NCBI GenBank assembly: GCA_965205905.1
Contig: CBDBHZ010000011.1
Location: 62,001 to 126,000 of the forward strand
Reading direction: 5' to 3'
Length of the DNA stretch: 64,000 bases
From: JAHZMA01 sp965205905
GTDB lineage: Bacteria; Pseudomonadota; Alphaproteobacteria; JABAAW01; JAHZMA01
The notes beneath the pieces were generated by a model that was given only the letters and a program-made list of their open reading frames with translations, was not told the origin of the DNA and ran no database searches. How positions within the stretch are numbered: the first letter of the stretch is position 1; each line of letters opens with the position of its first letter. Below, one piece after another: positions 35,970 to 44,908 of this stretch. Made by a program: the position numbers and the translations under genes.

Positions 35970-36944
35970 ATGAAGTTAAAGCATCTTACCATATTTTTTT
36001 TACTGTTAGCTATTCTATCATATGTTGTATTTATGGTGGCAAAAAATTCTGTTACAATAGAAGCTGAAAAAGCTAGGGTAACAGAAATTGCAAAGGCTGA
36101 AAAAGCAAAAAAAACTATTGTAAAACAAACTGATGTACCAAAAAATGTAACATTGCCTAGTAATTGGCGAACGATGGCAGATGAGCGTTGGATAATTTTT
36201 TCACGAAAAGGAATAGCAGCAGCGAAAATGCAAGCGATGATTGAACAAGGATTAGACCCAAACAAAATGCTAGCGGTTATATGGGATGATGGGAATGTAG
36301 AACAATATTCGCTTTTATACGGAATTATTAATTATGAGCATTCAATAGATGTTGTCAAAATTCTGTTAGATGCAGGTGCTGATGCTAATTTAACCAATAA
36401 AGTGGCAAAAAATATTCCTTTAGATAGAGCGATTGAATTAAAAAAAATTGATGTTGCCCTGTTATTAATCGAACATGGTGCGGTTGGCACGCAAGATAAT
36501 TATCAAACTTTATATGATGAAATTTTTCAAGAAATGGTTCATAGTGAATATGGGCTTGATAGAAAAATAGATATTCCAAAAGCAATGCTGATTTTAGAAG
36601 ATTTAATCGCAAAAGGTGTCAACACAAATAACAGCATTAGCTACGAAATTGGTGATTATGGCTATTCATATACCCCTATATCTTATACAATTCGTTCATG
36701 TATGAATAACCATAATGATGATGGTAAAATTTTTTATTTAGATATTATAAAATTATTGATTGATAGTGGTGTCGATTGGAATCTTAAAGATTTTGAGGGT
36801 AGTTATTATTATGACGACACAACACCAAGCATTACCGACACGCTTAGATGGATGGAAGAGCGCATGACTAAACCAGAATGTATCGAAGCGCTCGCTTATG
36901 TCAAAACCCACCTCAAAGAAAACAACATCACCATCGAAGAATAA
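35970..36944 (+). CDS. Membrane-anchored ankyrin-repeat protein
   Basis: 324-residue protein with an N-terminal membrane helix (about 5-24, LTIFFLLLAILSYVVFMVA) and an uncleaved-anchor look, followed by a charged Ala/Glu/Lys linker and ankyrin-type repeats on the periplasmic side. Clear repeat cores are IDVVKILLDAGADANLTNK (about 126-144), the next repeat with DVALLLIEHGAVGTQDN, and LDIIKLLIDSGVDWNLKD near 260-277; others are degenerate. Ankyrin proteins bind other proteins. Its own strong promoter while lying 37 bases behind the peptidase-like gene fits an immunity protein that must be made continuously. Function is otherwise unknown. Confidence 0.8.
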   Translation: MKLKHLTIFFLLLAILSYVVFMVAKNSVTIEAEKARVTEIAKAEKAKKTIVKQTDVPKNVTLPSNWRTMADERWIIFSRKGIAAAKMQAMIEQGLDPNKMLAVIWDDGNVEQYSLLYGIINYEHSIDVVKILLDAGADANLTNKVAKNIPLDRAIELKKIDVALLLIEHGAVGTQDNYQTLYDEIFQEMVHSEYGLDRKIDIPKAMLILEDLIAKGVNTNNSISYEIGDYGYSYTPISYTIRSCMNNHNDDGKIFYLDIIKLLIDSGVDWNLKDFEGSYYYDDTTPSITDTLRWMEERMTKPECIEALAYVKTHLKENNITIEE

Positions 36945-36990
36945 AACCTCGCGGTTGCTTAACACATAGGGCGGTGCTTGTTGCGATACA

Positions 36991-37051
36991 TTATTATATG
37001 GGGGGCTTTGCGACTTGGGTTTCGCGAATTGCGGTTTCACCGCAATTCTAG
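36991..37051 (-). repeat. Inverted repeat motifs at right edge of island
   Basis: 36991-37012 is the exact reverse complement of the 22-base motif at 33444-33465 and 63663-63684. 37037-37051 is the reverse complement of CTAGAATTGCGGTGA, one mismatch from the motif at 31885. GAATTGCGGT and ACCGCAATTC (within 37027-37049) also form a 10-bp hairpin with a 3-base loop, which may end transcription before yaaA. Confidence 0.6.
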
Positions 37052-37057
37052 TGGATA

Positions 37058-37840
37058 TTAATGCTCCGCCTGCACAAACATCAATTCATTGTCTTTAGAT
37101 AATGTCTCATCATATTGGTAATCATTGAATTTGATTTTTTTCACCCCATCTAGCGTATCGGTACGGGTTTTTATCATCGCCCGTGCCAATGCGCCGCGTG
37201 CTTGCTTGGTGAATAAAAAGATATTCTTCAGCTGATTGCCACGCCTTTGCCGAAAGCCGACATTAATAAAATTTGCAAATTTTCCATCAGCAAATCTTTT
37301 TGCGTCAACCGCACGGCTATATTCAATCGATGCCAGATTAAGAATCAGCGGATTGGCTTGCGCTTTCAATAATTCCTGCAAATATTCGCTCACTTTATCA
37401 CGCCAGAAATCAGATAATTTATGCGCCTTGCCGATTTTTAGCTTCACCCCCATCTCTAACCGATAGGGCATCATCAAATCTTGAGGGCGCAACAAACCAT
37501 AAAAACCCGATAAAATTGCCAAATGCTGTTGCGCATAAGCCATATCATCAGCCGAGAAATCCTGCGCCATCAAATGCTGATAGACATCGCCCGCAAAACT
37601 TAATATGGCAGGGCTTTGCTTGGCATCGCCTTGTGCCATTTGTTGATAGCGGTGATGATTCAGCGCGCCTAATTTTTCGGAAATACCCATCAATTCTTGT
37701 AATTGCTTGGCAGATTTCTTTTGCATCACTTGCAATAATTGCTGAATTTCTTCTTGAAAATAGGGCGGGCGACACAGAACATTTGTATCTTCCGCCACAT
37801 CTTCATACAGCTTTTTCGCTGGCGATAATAAAATAATCAT
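37058..37840 (-). CDS. yaaA: Peroxide stress protein YaaA
   Basis: UPF0246/DUF328 protein of 260 residues; in E. coli YaaA limits free iron and DNA damage during peroxide stress and has a DNA-binding fold. The family start IILLSPAKKL is intact, as are LSGFYGLLRPQDLMMPYRLEMG at about 111-132 and NLASIEYSRAVD in the middle. It lies 16 bases after the glutamate dehydrogenase gene on the same strand and may share its transcript. Its stop abuts the right edge of the island. Confidence 0.92.
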   Translation of the reverse strand: MIILLSPAKKLYEDVAEDTNVLCRPPYFQEEIQQLLQVMQKKSAKQLQELMGISEKLGALNHHRYQQMAQGDAKQSPAILSFAGDVYQHLMAQDFSADDMAYAQQHLAILSGFYGLLRPQDLMMPYRLEMGVKLKIGKAHKLSDFWRDKVSEYLQELLKAQANPLILNLASIEYSRAVDAKRFADGKFANFINVGFRQRRGNQLKNIFLFTKQARGALARAMIKTRTDTLDGVKKIKFNDYQYDETLSKDNELMFVQAEH

Positions 37841-37856
37841 CTCTAGAATAATGTTA

Positions 37857-40800
37857 TTATTGATGCATCAATAATAGTTTTTTCATCTCACGCATCGTAA
37901 CTGTTAATAATGCCAAACTTAATGTTTGATTGCGGCAATCCACCAATAAATTATCGATAGAGTCTAACGCTTTTTGATGGTCATCAAGAAACGCTTCTAT
38001 CGTTTTATTGGGGTCGCTTTTGCCATAACGGGTTACCACAAAATGGGTGAGTTGCGATTGGAAATGCCATAAATCATCAGCCACTGCCAGCATCGCTTTT
38101 TTCTCCCATTTGCTGGCACTGCCAAGCAATAAATTAATTTCAGTGCGTAGCCAATCAATCGAGAAACGTTCGGAAAGCACAAAATAATATTGCGCGATTA
38201 CCCGCGTTTTATTTTTTGATTTTTCAGCTAATTGCGTTATCTCACACACATTGGAGAGAAATTTTAGGCTGCCAATTTTTTCTGCCAACTCCTTAGGCAC
38301 ACCCGGGGTGGCATAACGGGCAATACGCCCTTGATGGCTTTCATAAATTTCTGCCGGCACCAATGATTGAATATCACTGCTGATTTGAGCAAGCGCATCA
38401 CCATATTTTTTGGTTAGATTTGCCAAATCAAACGGTTTTTTCTCGTTTAAGATAAACCATTCAATCATACGGTCTGCCGTGCGATAAGTTTCAAACAGCA
38501 TGGAGATTTGCAATTTAGCAGGAATTTTATTATCCAGCGATTCTATCTGGCTACGCAAATCTTGCAAACCGAAAATCTGATAAACCAATGTGAAGGCATT
38601 GGTAATGTCACTCAATTCGGCATTGGTGCGATTTTGCATATTATTGATAAAAGCAGGACCTGTGGCATTCACCATTTGATTGGTCAGCACGGTTGTAATA
38701 ATTTCACGTTTCAAGCGATGTTGTTCGATGAGTTTACCAAACATCTCACTCATTTTTTTCGGGAAATAATTATAAAGAATCGATACATAGAACGGGTCAT
38801 CTGGAATATTTGTTTGCAGTAATTCCTGATAGGCAATATTTTTTGCATAAGCCAGTAACACGCATAATTCAGGTCGATTCATGCCCACATGGGTTTCGCG
38901 TCTGCGGTCAATTTCATCATCTTGCGGTAAAAACTCTAATTCACGATTAAGCTGGTCTTTTGCCACAAAATCACGAATTAATTGTTGTTGTTGGTCAATA
39001 AAACCAACACCTTGCGACAATATCAGGCTCAAAGTCTGCCCTTGCTTATAATTATTATCCAGCACCAATGCAGCAATATCATCGGTGAGAGATTCCAATA
39101 ACGCATCGCGCTTTTCAGGCTTCAGCTCGCCCGCATTGATGGCTTGAGCGAGTAGAATTTTGAGGTTCACTTCATGGTCAGAGCAATCCACACCCGCAGA
39201 ATTATCAACCGCATCTGTGTTGCATCGCCCGCCCTTAAGAGCATATTCAATCCGTGATTTATGGGTTAAGCCCAGATTTGCGCCCTCACCAATAACGGCA
39301 GCACCCACTTCGCTGGCATTGATACGCACCTCGTTATTGGCTTTATCGCCAACATCAAGATGACTTTCATCACTCGCTTTAATATAGGTGCCAATGCCAC
39401 CAAACCATAATAATTGCGTTTCGCTCATTAATAAAGCGCGCACCAACTCATCTGGCGCCATTGTTTGCGTGGTGGTATTCAGCATCTTGCAAATTTCAGG
39501 AGTGAGTTCTAGTGTTTTTGCCGAACGTTCATAAATCTTTCCGCCTTTTGACAATAATTTTTGATTATAATCTGTCCATGAAGAACGCGGCAAATCAAAT
39601 AATCGTTTACGCTCTTGCCATGTGGTTGCGGGGTCGGGGTTGGGGTCAACAAAAATGTGCATATGGTTGAACGCCGCCTGCAATTTAATTTGCTTGGAAA
39701 GCAACATGCCATTACCGAAAACATCACCCGACATATCACCGACACCAATAACCGTAAATGGTGTTTCTTGAATATTGATTGTCATTTCGCGGAAATGACG
39801 CTTCACACATTCCCATGCGCCACGTGCTGTAATGCCCATTTTTTTATGGTCATAGCCTACAGAACCGCCCGATGCAAACGCATCACCTAGCCAGAAGCCG
39901 TGATTAACCGCAATTTCGTTGGCAATATCAGAAAATGTGGCCGTGCCTTTATCGGCAGCCACCACCAAGTATGAATCATCGCCATCATGGCATACCACAT
40001 TATTGGGATGGATAACCTCGTTACCATCTAGATTATCAGTAATATCCAGCATCGCTTGAATAAAACGCTTATAGCAACTAACACCCTCTTTCATGAAACT
40101 TTCACGGTCGGGCTGTTGCGTTTTCATCACAAAACCACCTTTTGAGCCAACTGGCACAATCACCGCATTTTTAACTTGCTGGGCTTTCACCAAGCCTAAA
40201 ATTTCAGTGCGGAAATCATCTTGACGGTCAGACCATCGCAAACCGCCCCGTGCCACATAACCAAAGCGCAAATGCACGGCTTCAAACCGTTCGGAATAAA
40301 CAAAAATCTCGCGAAACGGACGCGGTTCAGGTAAGAAAACCAAGTCAGAACTGGCAATCTTAAAGCTGATAATCGGGTCGGTATTATCACGGGTTTCTTG
40401 ATAAAAATTGGTGCGAACAACCGCCTGCATGAAATCAAGCAAGGTATGTAAAATACGGTCTTCTTCTAATGTTTTCACATCATTAAGGGCGTTAAGAATT
40501 TTTTTCTTTAATACCCCATCTTGTTTTTTAGATTGATGTTCTGGGTTAAAGCGCGAATGAAAATATTCCACCAATAATTTGGTAATATTAGGATATTCAA
40601 ACAAACATTCGCGAATTCTGGCTTCACTAAAAGCAAGTTTACCTTGCTTGAAATAAGCACTGATAGCGCGGAATAATAAAATTTCACGATATTGCATACC
40701 TATGACTAACGTGAGCGCATTAGAATCATCAACCGCAAACCGATTCGCCCATATTTCGCGGAATGTATTGATAAATTCACTGCGTAAAATATCAATATTG

Positions 40801-42644
40801 ATATTTTTCACATCTAGCTTAAAATCATATAAAGTAACTTCGGGCGAGCCTAATGGCGTGATACTATAATGATAGGCCTCACCCACTTTGGCACCCGTTG
40901 ATTCCAATTTTGGTAAAATTTCTGATAGTGTAACATCACCTAACTGCACCATACGCAAATGCCATGTTTGGTCTTTATTCTTATCTTTTATATTGCCATC
41001 GATATTGGCTTCAGCATAAATTTCTAGCCCCAATTCATCATCATCAACCATCGCTTTTTCAATCAGCTTAATATCGCCTAATGTGCGGGCGATGCTGCTG
41101 GTATCGCGGTAATTAATCGGGAAAGCGTGCATATAACACATATAAAGATTTTGCGCTTCATTATCGCTATGTTCTTTCACCAAAATTTCATGCAAATCTT
41201 CATGCCATGGCATACTGAGCGCAATCACTTTTTTCTCTAATTCTTCTTTAGAAAATTTTGGCACTTGGTTAGGTGTGGTATTAAAAATCATATTAACGCG
41301 TGAGAGTTGGCTATCACTGGTAAAGACATGACGCTCACGTAACGAGGCATTAAAAGTTTGCTCTAATTCGGCAATCAATTTATTAAGAATGCTCGCCGAA
41401 TAGACATCTGTTGGCACATAAAAATTGGCAGTGATAAAATTGCCATAAGGGTCAACATATACAATCAATTTACTATGCACGCAGGTTTCGGCTTCCATCA
41501 CCGACATCACATTTTCAGCTAATATATTAATATCGTCTTGCCATAAATTTTCGCGCGGATAATTATTAATCACATAGTTAAACAAGCCCGTGCTGTAACG
41601 CGAATGGCTGATATTGAGATTATCAAAAATTGCCGTCATATTTTGCCGCATCAGCGGAATTTGAGATAATGGTGTGGTGTAATAATCAGCCGAGAATAAG
41701 CCACATAATTCATGCTCACCAATAAGATTTTTGGCATCATCATAATGCTTAAAGCGAATAATATCATAACCTGATTTGCGATGAATGGTTGAAATATAAG
41801 TGCTTTTACTTACTTTCACATGATATTTACTATTGGCGAAATGCTGAAATTCACTTGGCATCACATCACCTTCACGGCGATAATGCGAAATCTCCACATC
41901 AGGATTTTTGAAAAAACCTAATGATGATTCTTTATCTATCAAATAAAGTCGTTGATGTTTCTGCCCCTTATACGCTAAATCGCGCATGCCAAACATCACA
42001 TAATTTCCACTAATCAGCCAATTAATAAATTCAGCAACTTCGGTAGAATTATCTTTTTCACGGTTGCGATAATTTGTTTCAATCAAGCGCAGACGGTCTT
42101 TCATCTTCGCAAAGTCTTCATTGATGAGTTGTAAATTATTAAGCTCATCTTCCAAGCTGGCGCTCACAAGGTCTATTTGAGTTTCATCGCTTAATCGGTT
42201 GGTTTCAATATAGATACAGCTTAATGGCTTATCATAAGAAAGCCCAATATCTTCTGGATTCATCACAGAATGCAACACAATATGCAAATCTAAATTTTGA
42301 TGACGCAGATTATTTAACACTGTGCCAACCGTGAATTGCATATCAGGTATCGCACAAAAGAAACTGGTGCGGTAGCGCATTTTCTCGCCACCATGCGGAC
42401 GTGGGTCAGGATAATTTTTAATATCTATCACCATCTTTTTGTTATTTTGCTGACAGCAAATTTTCCAATAATCCACAATCTGTGCTGCAAATTGTTTTGC
42501 ATCGATAAATTGCAAATCTTTCTGGGTTACATAAAGTAAAAATTCATCAACAAATTTTTGCAAATCTTTTTGGTCAGCCGCCGCTAATTTCGGTAACGAA
42601 GCATGAATTTGTTTAATGAAAGTTGCTTTTTCGGTTTTACTCAT
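37857..42644 (-). CDS. gdhB: NAD-specific glutamate dehydrogenase, large type
   Basis: Catabolic glutamate dehydrogenase of the 180-kDa class (1595 residues), making 2-oxoglutarate and ammonium with NAD. Long N-terminal regulatory region (ACT-like and helical domains, about 1-700) precedes the catalytic core. The core is recognised by VARGGLRWSDRQDDFRTEILGLVKAQQVKNAVIVP and GSKGGFV (about 797-835), then NDVVCHDGDDSYLVVAADKG-like and GSVGYDHKKMGITARGAWE segments and the FGNGMLL Rossmann part. The start overlaps the metA stop by 4 bases. The symbol follows common usage for this class; the name varies between species. No frame breaks are seen over its whole length. Confidence 0.94.
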   Translation of the reverse strand: MSKTEKATFIKQIHASLPKLAAADQKDLQKFVDEFLLYVTQKDLQFIDAKQFAAQIVDYWKICCQQNNKKMVIDIKNYPDPRPHGGEKMRYRTSFFCAIPDMQFTVGTVLNNLRHQNLDLHIVLHSVMNPEDIGLSYDKPLSCIYIETNRLSDETQIDLVSASLEDELNNLQLINEDFAKMKDRLRLIETNYRNREKDNSTEVAEFINWLISGNYVMFGMRDLAYKGQKHQRLYLIDKESSLGFFKNPDVEISHYRREGDVMPSEFQHFANSKYHVKVSKSTYISTIHRKSGYDIIRFKHYDDAKNLIGEHELCGLFSADYYTTPLSQIPLMRQNMTAIFDNLNISHSRYSTGLFNYVINNYPRENLWQDDINILAENVMSVMEAETCVHSKLIVYVDPYGNFITANFYVPTDVYSASILNKLIAELEQTFNASLRERHVFTSDSQLSRVNMIFNTTPNQVPKFSKEELEKKVIALSMPWHEDLHEILVKEHSDNEAQNLYMCYMHAFPINYRDTSSIARTLGDIKLIEKAMVDDDELGLEIYAEANIDGNIKDKNKDQTWHLRMVQLGDVTLSEILPKLESTGAKVGEAYHYSITPLGSPEVTLYDFKLDVKNINIDILRSEFINTFREIWANRFAVDDSNALTLVIGMQYREILLFRAISAYFKQGKLAFSEARIRECLFEYPNITKLLVEYFHSRFNPEHQSKKQDGVLKKKILNALNDVKTLEEDRILHTLLDFMQAVVRTNFYQETRDNTDPIISFKIASSDLVFLPEPRPFREIFVYSERFEAVHLRFGYVARGGLRWSDRQDDFRTEILGLVKAQQVKNAVIVPVGSKGGFVMKTQQPDRESFMKEGVSCYKRFIQAMLDITDNLDGNEVIHPNNVVCHDGDDSYLVVAADKGTATFSDIANEIAVNHGFWLGDAFASGGSVGYDHKKMGITARGAWECVKRHFREMTINIQETPFTVIGVGDMSGDVFGNGMLLSKQIKLQAAFNHMHIFVDPNPDPATTWQERKRLFDLPRSSWTDYNQKLLSKGGKIYERSAKTLELTPEICKMLNTTTQTMAPDELVRALLMSETQLLWFGGIGTYIKASDESHLDVGDKANNEVRINASEVGAAVIGEGANLGLTHKSRIEYALKGGRCNTDAVDNSAGVDCSDHEVNLKILLAQAINAGELKPEKRDALLESLTDDIAALVLDNNYKQGQTLSLILSQGVGFIDQQQQLIRDFVAKDQLNRELEFLPQDDEIDRRRETHVGMNRPELCVLLAYAKNIAYQELLQTNIPDDPFYVSILYNYFPKKMSEMFGKLIEQHRLKREIITTVLTNQMVNATGPAFINNMQNRTNAELSDITNAFTLVYQIFGLQDLRSQIESLDNKIPAKLQISMLFETYRTADRMIEWFILNEKKPFDLANLTKKYGDALAQISSDIQSLVPAEIYESHQGRIARYATPGVPKELAEKIGSLKFLSNVCEITQLAEKSKNKTRVIAQYYFVLSERFSIDWLRTEINLLLGSASKWEKKAMLAVADDLWHFQSQLTHFVVTRYGKSDPNKTIEAFLDDHQKALDSIDNLLVDCRNQTLSLALLTVTMREMKKLLLMHQ

Positions 42645-43639
42645 GGTAGCACTCCTTGTTTTGTTATGGGCTTGCTATGGGTTTGATGCTGCTTTTTATC
42701 ATCAGATGGTAGCTTGCGCGCCTTAATTTTTGTAATATCAAAAGGAGTTGAATGATAGACATCATCAATCCAGTTGCGAAATAATAAATGAGCCGTTGAA
42801 CGCCAAATATTAACGGGATTTATCAATGGATTATTATCAGGAAAATAGGATTGTGGCAAATCAATTTTTTTATTTTTTGCAACATCACGCTGATATTCAT
42901 CACGAAGAGTATGCGAATCATACTCCAAATGATTAAACATATAAGCATATTGTGCATAGCTATCATCCACCAAACAAGGTCCTGCCTCGTCAGAATCAAG
43001 TAGCATTGTAAGATGCTTAATCTTATTAATATCGCTTGCTTGGGTTTCACTATGGCGGGAAACTGGCACAGCAGCCGAATCATTAATCCCCCGCATCAGA
43101 TAATGATTGCGATGTTCAGGGTTAATGTTTTGCTGAAAAATACCGAATCTTTTGGTCGGCAATAATTTTGATTCTAATCCATAAAAATGATATAAAGCCG
43201 CTTGCGCCCCCCAGCATATGGCAAACACTTTGCTCACATGCCTCAGACTCCAATCAAAAATCGCCTGCAATTCGTGCCAATAGGTAACATCGGTAAATTT
43301 CAAATGCTCTAATGGTGCGCCTGTAATAATCAGCCCATCAAAATACTCAGATTGCAATTCTTCCCAATTTTGATAGAAATTCAACAAATGTGAATGCGCG
43401 GTATTTTTAGATTGATGCGCGCCGATTTTCATTAAAGAAAGTTCAATCTGTAACGGCGAATTGCCTAATAAACGCGCCAATTGCGTTTCGGTTGCAATCT
43501 TATCAGGCATCAGATTCAGAATCGCAATTTTTAGCGGACGAATATCCTGAATCAGCGCATCATGCTGGGTAATCAGCGGCACTCTCTCTAGTGAGAGAAT
43601 CTTATGTGCGGGCAAATCATCAGGGATTTTAATCGGCAT
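42641..43639 (-). CDS. metA: Homoserine O-acetyltransferase (MetA type)
   Basis: Activates homoserine for methionine synthesis. 332 residues of the MetA glutamine-amidotransferase-like fold, with nucleophile Cys142 in AICWGAQAALYH, His237 and Glu239 in MFNHLEY and Lys47 in PDKIATE. Residue 111, in TGAPLEHLKF, is glutamate; in characterised MetA enzymes Glu111 selects acetyl-CoA and Gly111 succinyl-CoA, so acetyl transfer is predicted despite the usual succinyl annotation. The C-terminal 25 residues are hydrophilic and variable. It follows a P-loop ATPase by 23 bases and overlaps the glutamate dehydrogenase start; no SAM riboswitch fits in front of it. Confidence 0.92.
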   Translation of the reverse strand: MPIKIPDDLPAHKILSLERVPLITQHDALIQDIRPLKIAILNLMPDKIATETQLARLLGNSPLQIELSLMKIGAHQSKNTAHSHLLNFYQNWEELQSEYFDGLIITGAPLEHLKFTDVTYWHELQAIFDWSLRHVSKVFAICWGAQAALYHFYGLESKLLPTKRFGIFQQNINPEHRNHYLMRGINDSAAVPVSRHSETQASDINKIKHLTMLLDSDEAGPCLVDDSYAQYAYMFNHLEYDSHTLRDEYQRDVAKNKKIDLPQSYFPDNNPLINPVNIWRSTAHLLFRNWIDDVYHSTPFDITKIKARKLPSDDKKQHQTHSKPITKQGVLP

Positions 43640-43662
43640 AATTTATCATTCCTCGTTTTATC

Positions 43663-44505
43663 TTATTTGCTATTATCAATGTTATCGGCAATTAAATCAA
43701 CAAAATCATGACTGTTTTTGACATGCCGAAAATCTTTGCCATTAATAATATAGCCATAATGGCGCGCCAATTTTTGATAACGTTGCTTCCTAAACTCAAT
43801 CGTGCGCGGAAAAATATGACGCAAAAATTCATCAGGGTCGATATTATCGCCATATTCCGCCCGTATTTCATCAAATAATTCACGATTATAATACATCGGT
43901 TTCGGATAAGCCAACTGCCTCTCAATAATCATTCTCTCATCGGCCTCATCAGCCTCAACATAAATCAGCACCGAATGGGCGCAGATATTTTGCATAATTG
44001 GACACGAATCAATATTATCTATATCGGCAATCTCGCATAGTGAGCCTGTGGTATCATTTAAGAAATGGTGATAGCCATAAATATCACGCGCTTTATTAAT
44101 AAACGGCAAAATATCACTTTGCGAACGAATCTCAGCATCAGCATAAAGCTGTTGCCTGCGTAAAAATTCATCTGTGACAAGTCCGCCTTTTTGTGAATCA
44201 CCAAACTTACCGATAAAATTTGACAGTAACTCCAAATTGCCAACGGTTAAATTATGAGCAAGATAGATAGAATCACTGCGTAATAATGTGCGTAATATTG
44301 GGTCTTGCATCATACGCGCTTTAAGCGAATCTAAAATATCTTCCACCAAATAACGCGTGCCAATACGGTAATCAGCCGAATAATGAAACCATTCTTCTTG
44401 CGCCAATTTTTGCCCTAAATAGGTCTTGCCCATGCCCGACATCGCCATCAGCGACACCACATAATGGTTCTGCGCCTTAAATTCTTTTCCTGATGCAAAT
44501 TTCAT
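43663..44505 (-). CDS. P-loop ATPase, conserved in Alphaproteobacteria
   Basis: 280-residue P-loop protein; the Walker A motif AMSGMGKT is at about 21-28 with Ala in place of the first Gly, followed by the distinctive WFHYSADYRIGTRY that marks a conserved alphaproteobacterial family without known function. It has a kinase-like layout (DTTGSLCEI, a later ERQLAYPKPMYY). The ATG is six bases after a perfect -10 box, so the message is probably leaderless. It heads the minus-strand series with metA, the dehydrogenase and yaaA. Confidence 0.75.
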   Translation of the reverse strand: MKFASGKEFKAQNHYVVSLMAMSGMGKTYLGQKLAQEEWFHYSADYRIGTRYLVEDILDSLKARMMQDPILRTLLRSDSIYLAHNLTVGNLELLSNFIGKFGDSQKGGLVTDEFLRRQQLYADAEIRSQSDILPFINKARDIYGYHHFLNDTTGSLCEIADIDNIDSCPIMQNICAHSVLIYVEADEADERMIIERQLAYPKPMYYNRELFDEIRAEYGDNIDPDEFLRHIFPRTIEFRKQRYQKLARHYGYIINGKDFRHVKNSHDFVDLIADNIDNSK

Positions 44506-44511
44506 GGGTGC

Positions 44512-44540
44512 ATTATAGCCTGATTATTGATTATTAGCAA
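44512..44540 (-). promoter_or_regulatory. Consensus promoter of ATPase gene, leaderless
   Basis: TTGCTA (44540-44535), a 17-base spacer and a perfect TATAAT (44517-44512) on the minus strand, six bases before the ATG. It is back to back with the str promoter, 26 bases away. Confidence 0.6.
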
Positions 44541-44566
44541 GATAATAGAAAAATGCCAATTTCCTC

Positions 44567-44595
44567 TTGACGCTATCGTTTGTTTCAGTTACTAT
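44567..44595 (+). promoter_or_regulatory. Promoter of the ribosomal protein supercluster
   Basis: TTGACG (44567-44572), a 17-base spacer and TACTAT (44590-44595). It is the only good promoter match ahead of rpsL and implies a leader of about 300 nt. Confidence 0.6.
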
Positions 44596-44601
44596 GCGCT
44601 C

Positions 44602-44908
44602 CGAAATTGCGTGAGGGGTTTACGCAGGACAATTTTCTATTTGCTATCAATATTTTGTAGTCAATAGGGAGCGAATTTTGAGGCATATTAAGTGTTTGCT
44701 TAAGTGTTTGTCTGGAATTTTGTTAATATTCTGAACGGAACGCCCAATCTGATCAATAAAAACTTTCAGCGAAGGCTTGATTCTGGCTGAATGTTTTGTT
44801 ATTGTCTAAATCCAACTCACCATGCTCATCATAGCATTGCTTTTGGTTTCTTAAACTGAACCAAAAAATAGTGGTGTTTTATATGAAATATATTGTAAGG
44901 AACGATTG
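44602..44908 (+). other. Long untranslated leader before rpsL
   Basis: About 300 bases with no open frame of note. It contains an 11-base direct repeat TTAAGTGTTTG (44688-44698 and 44700-44710), TTCAGC/GCTGAA arms near 44763-44785, and a hairpin TTTTGGTT/AACCAAAA (44841-44848 and 44859-44866) with a 10-base loop about 40 bases before rpsL. It may hold autoregulatory RNA structure, but no known motif was recognised. Confidence 0.4.

Noticed and set aside
43600..43662. SAM riboswitch in front of metA
   Set aside because: Only 23 bases separate metA from the ATPase gene and no aptamer-like structure is visible.
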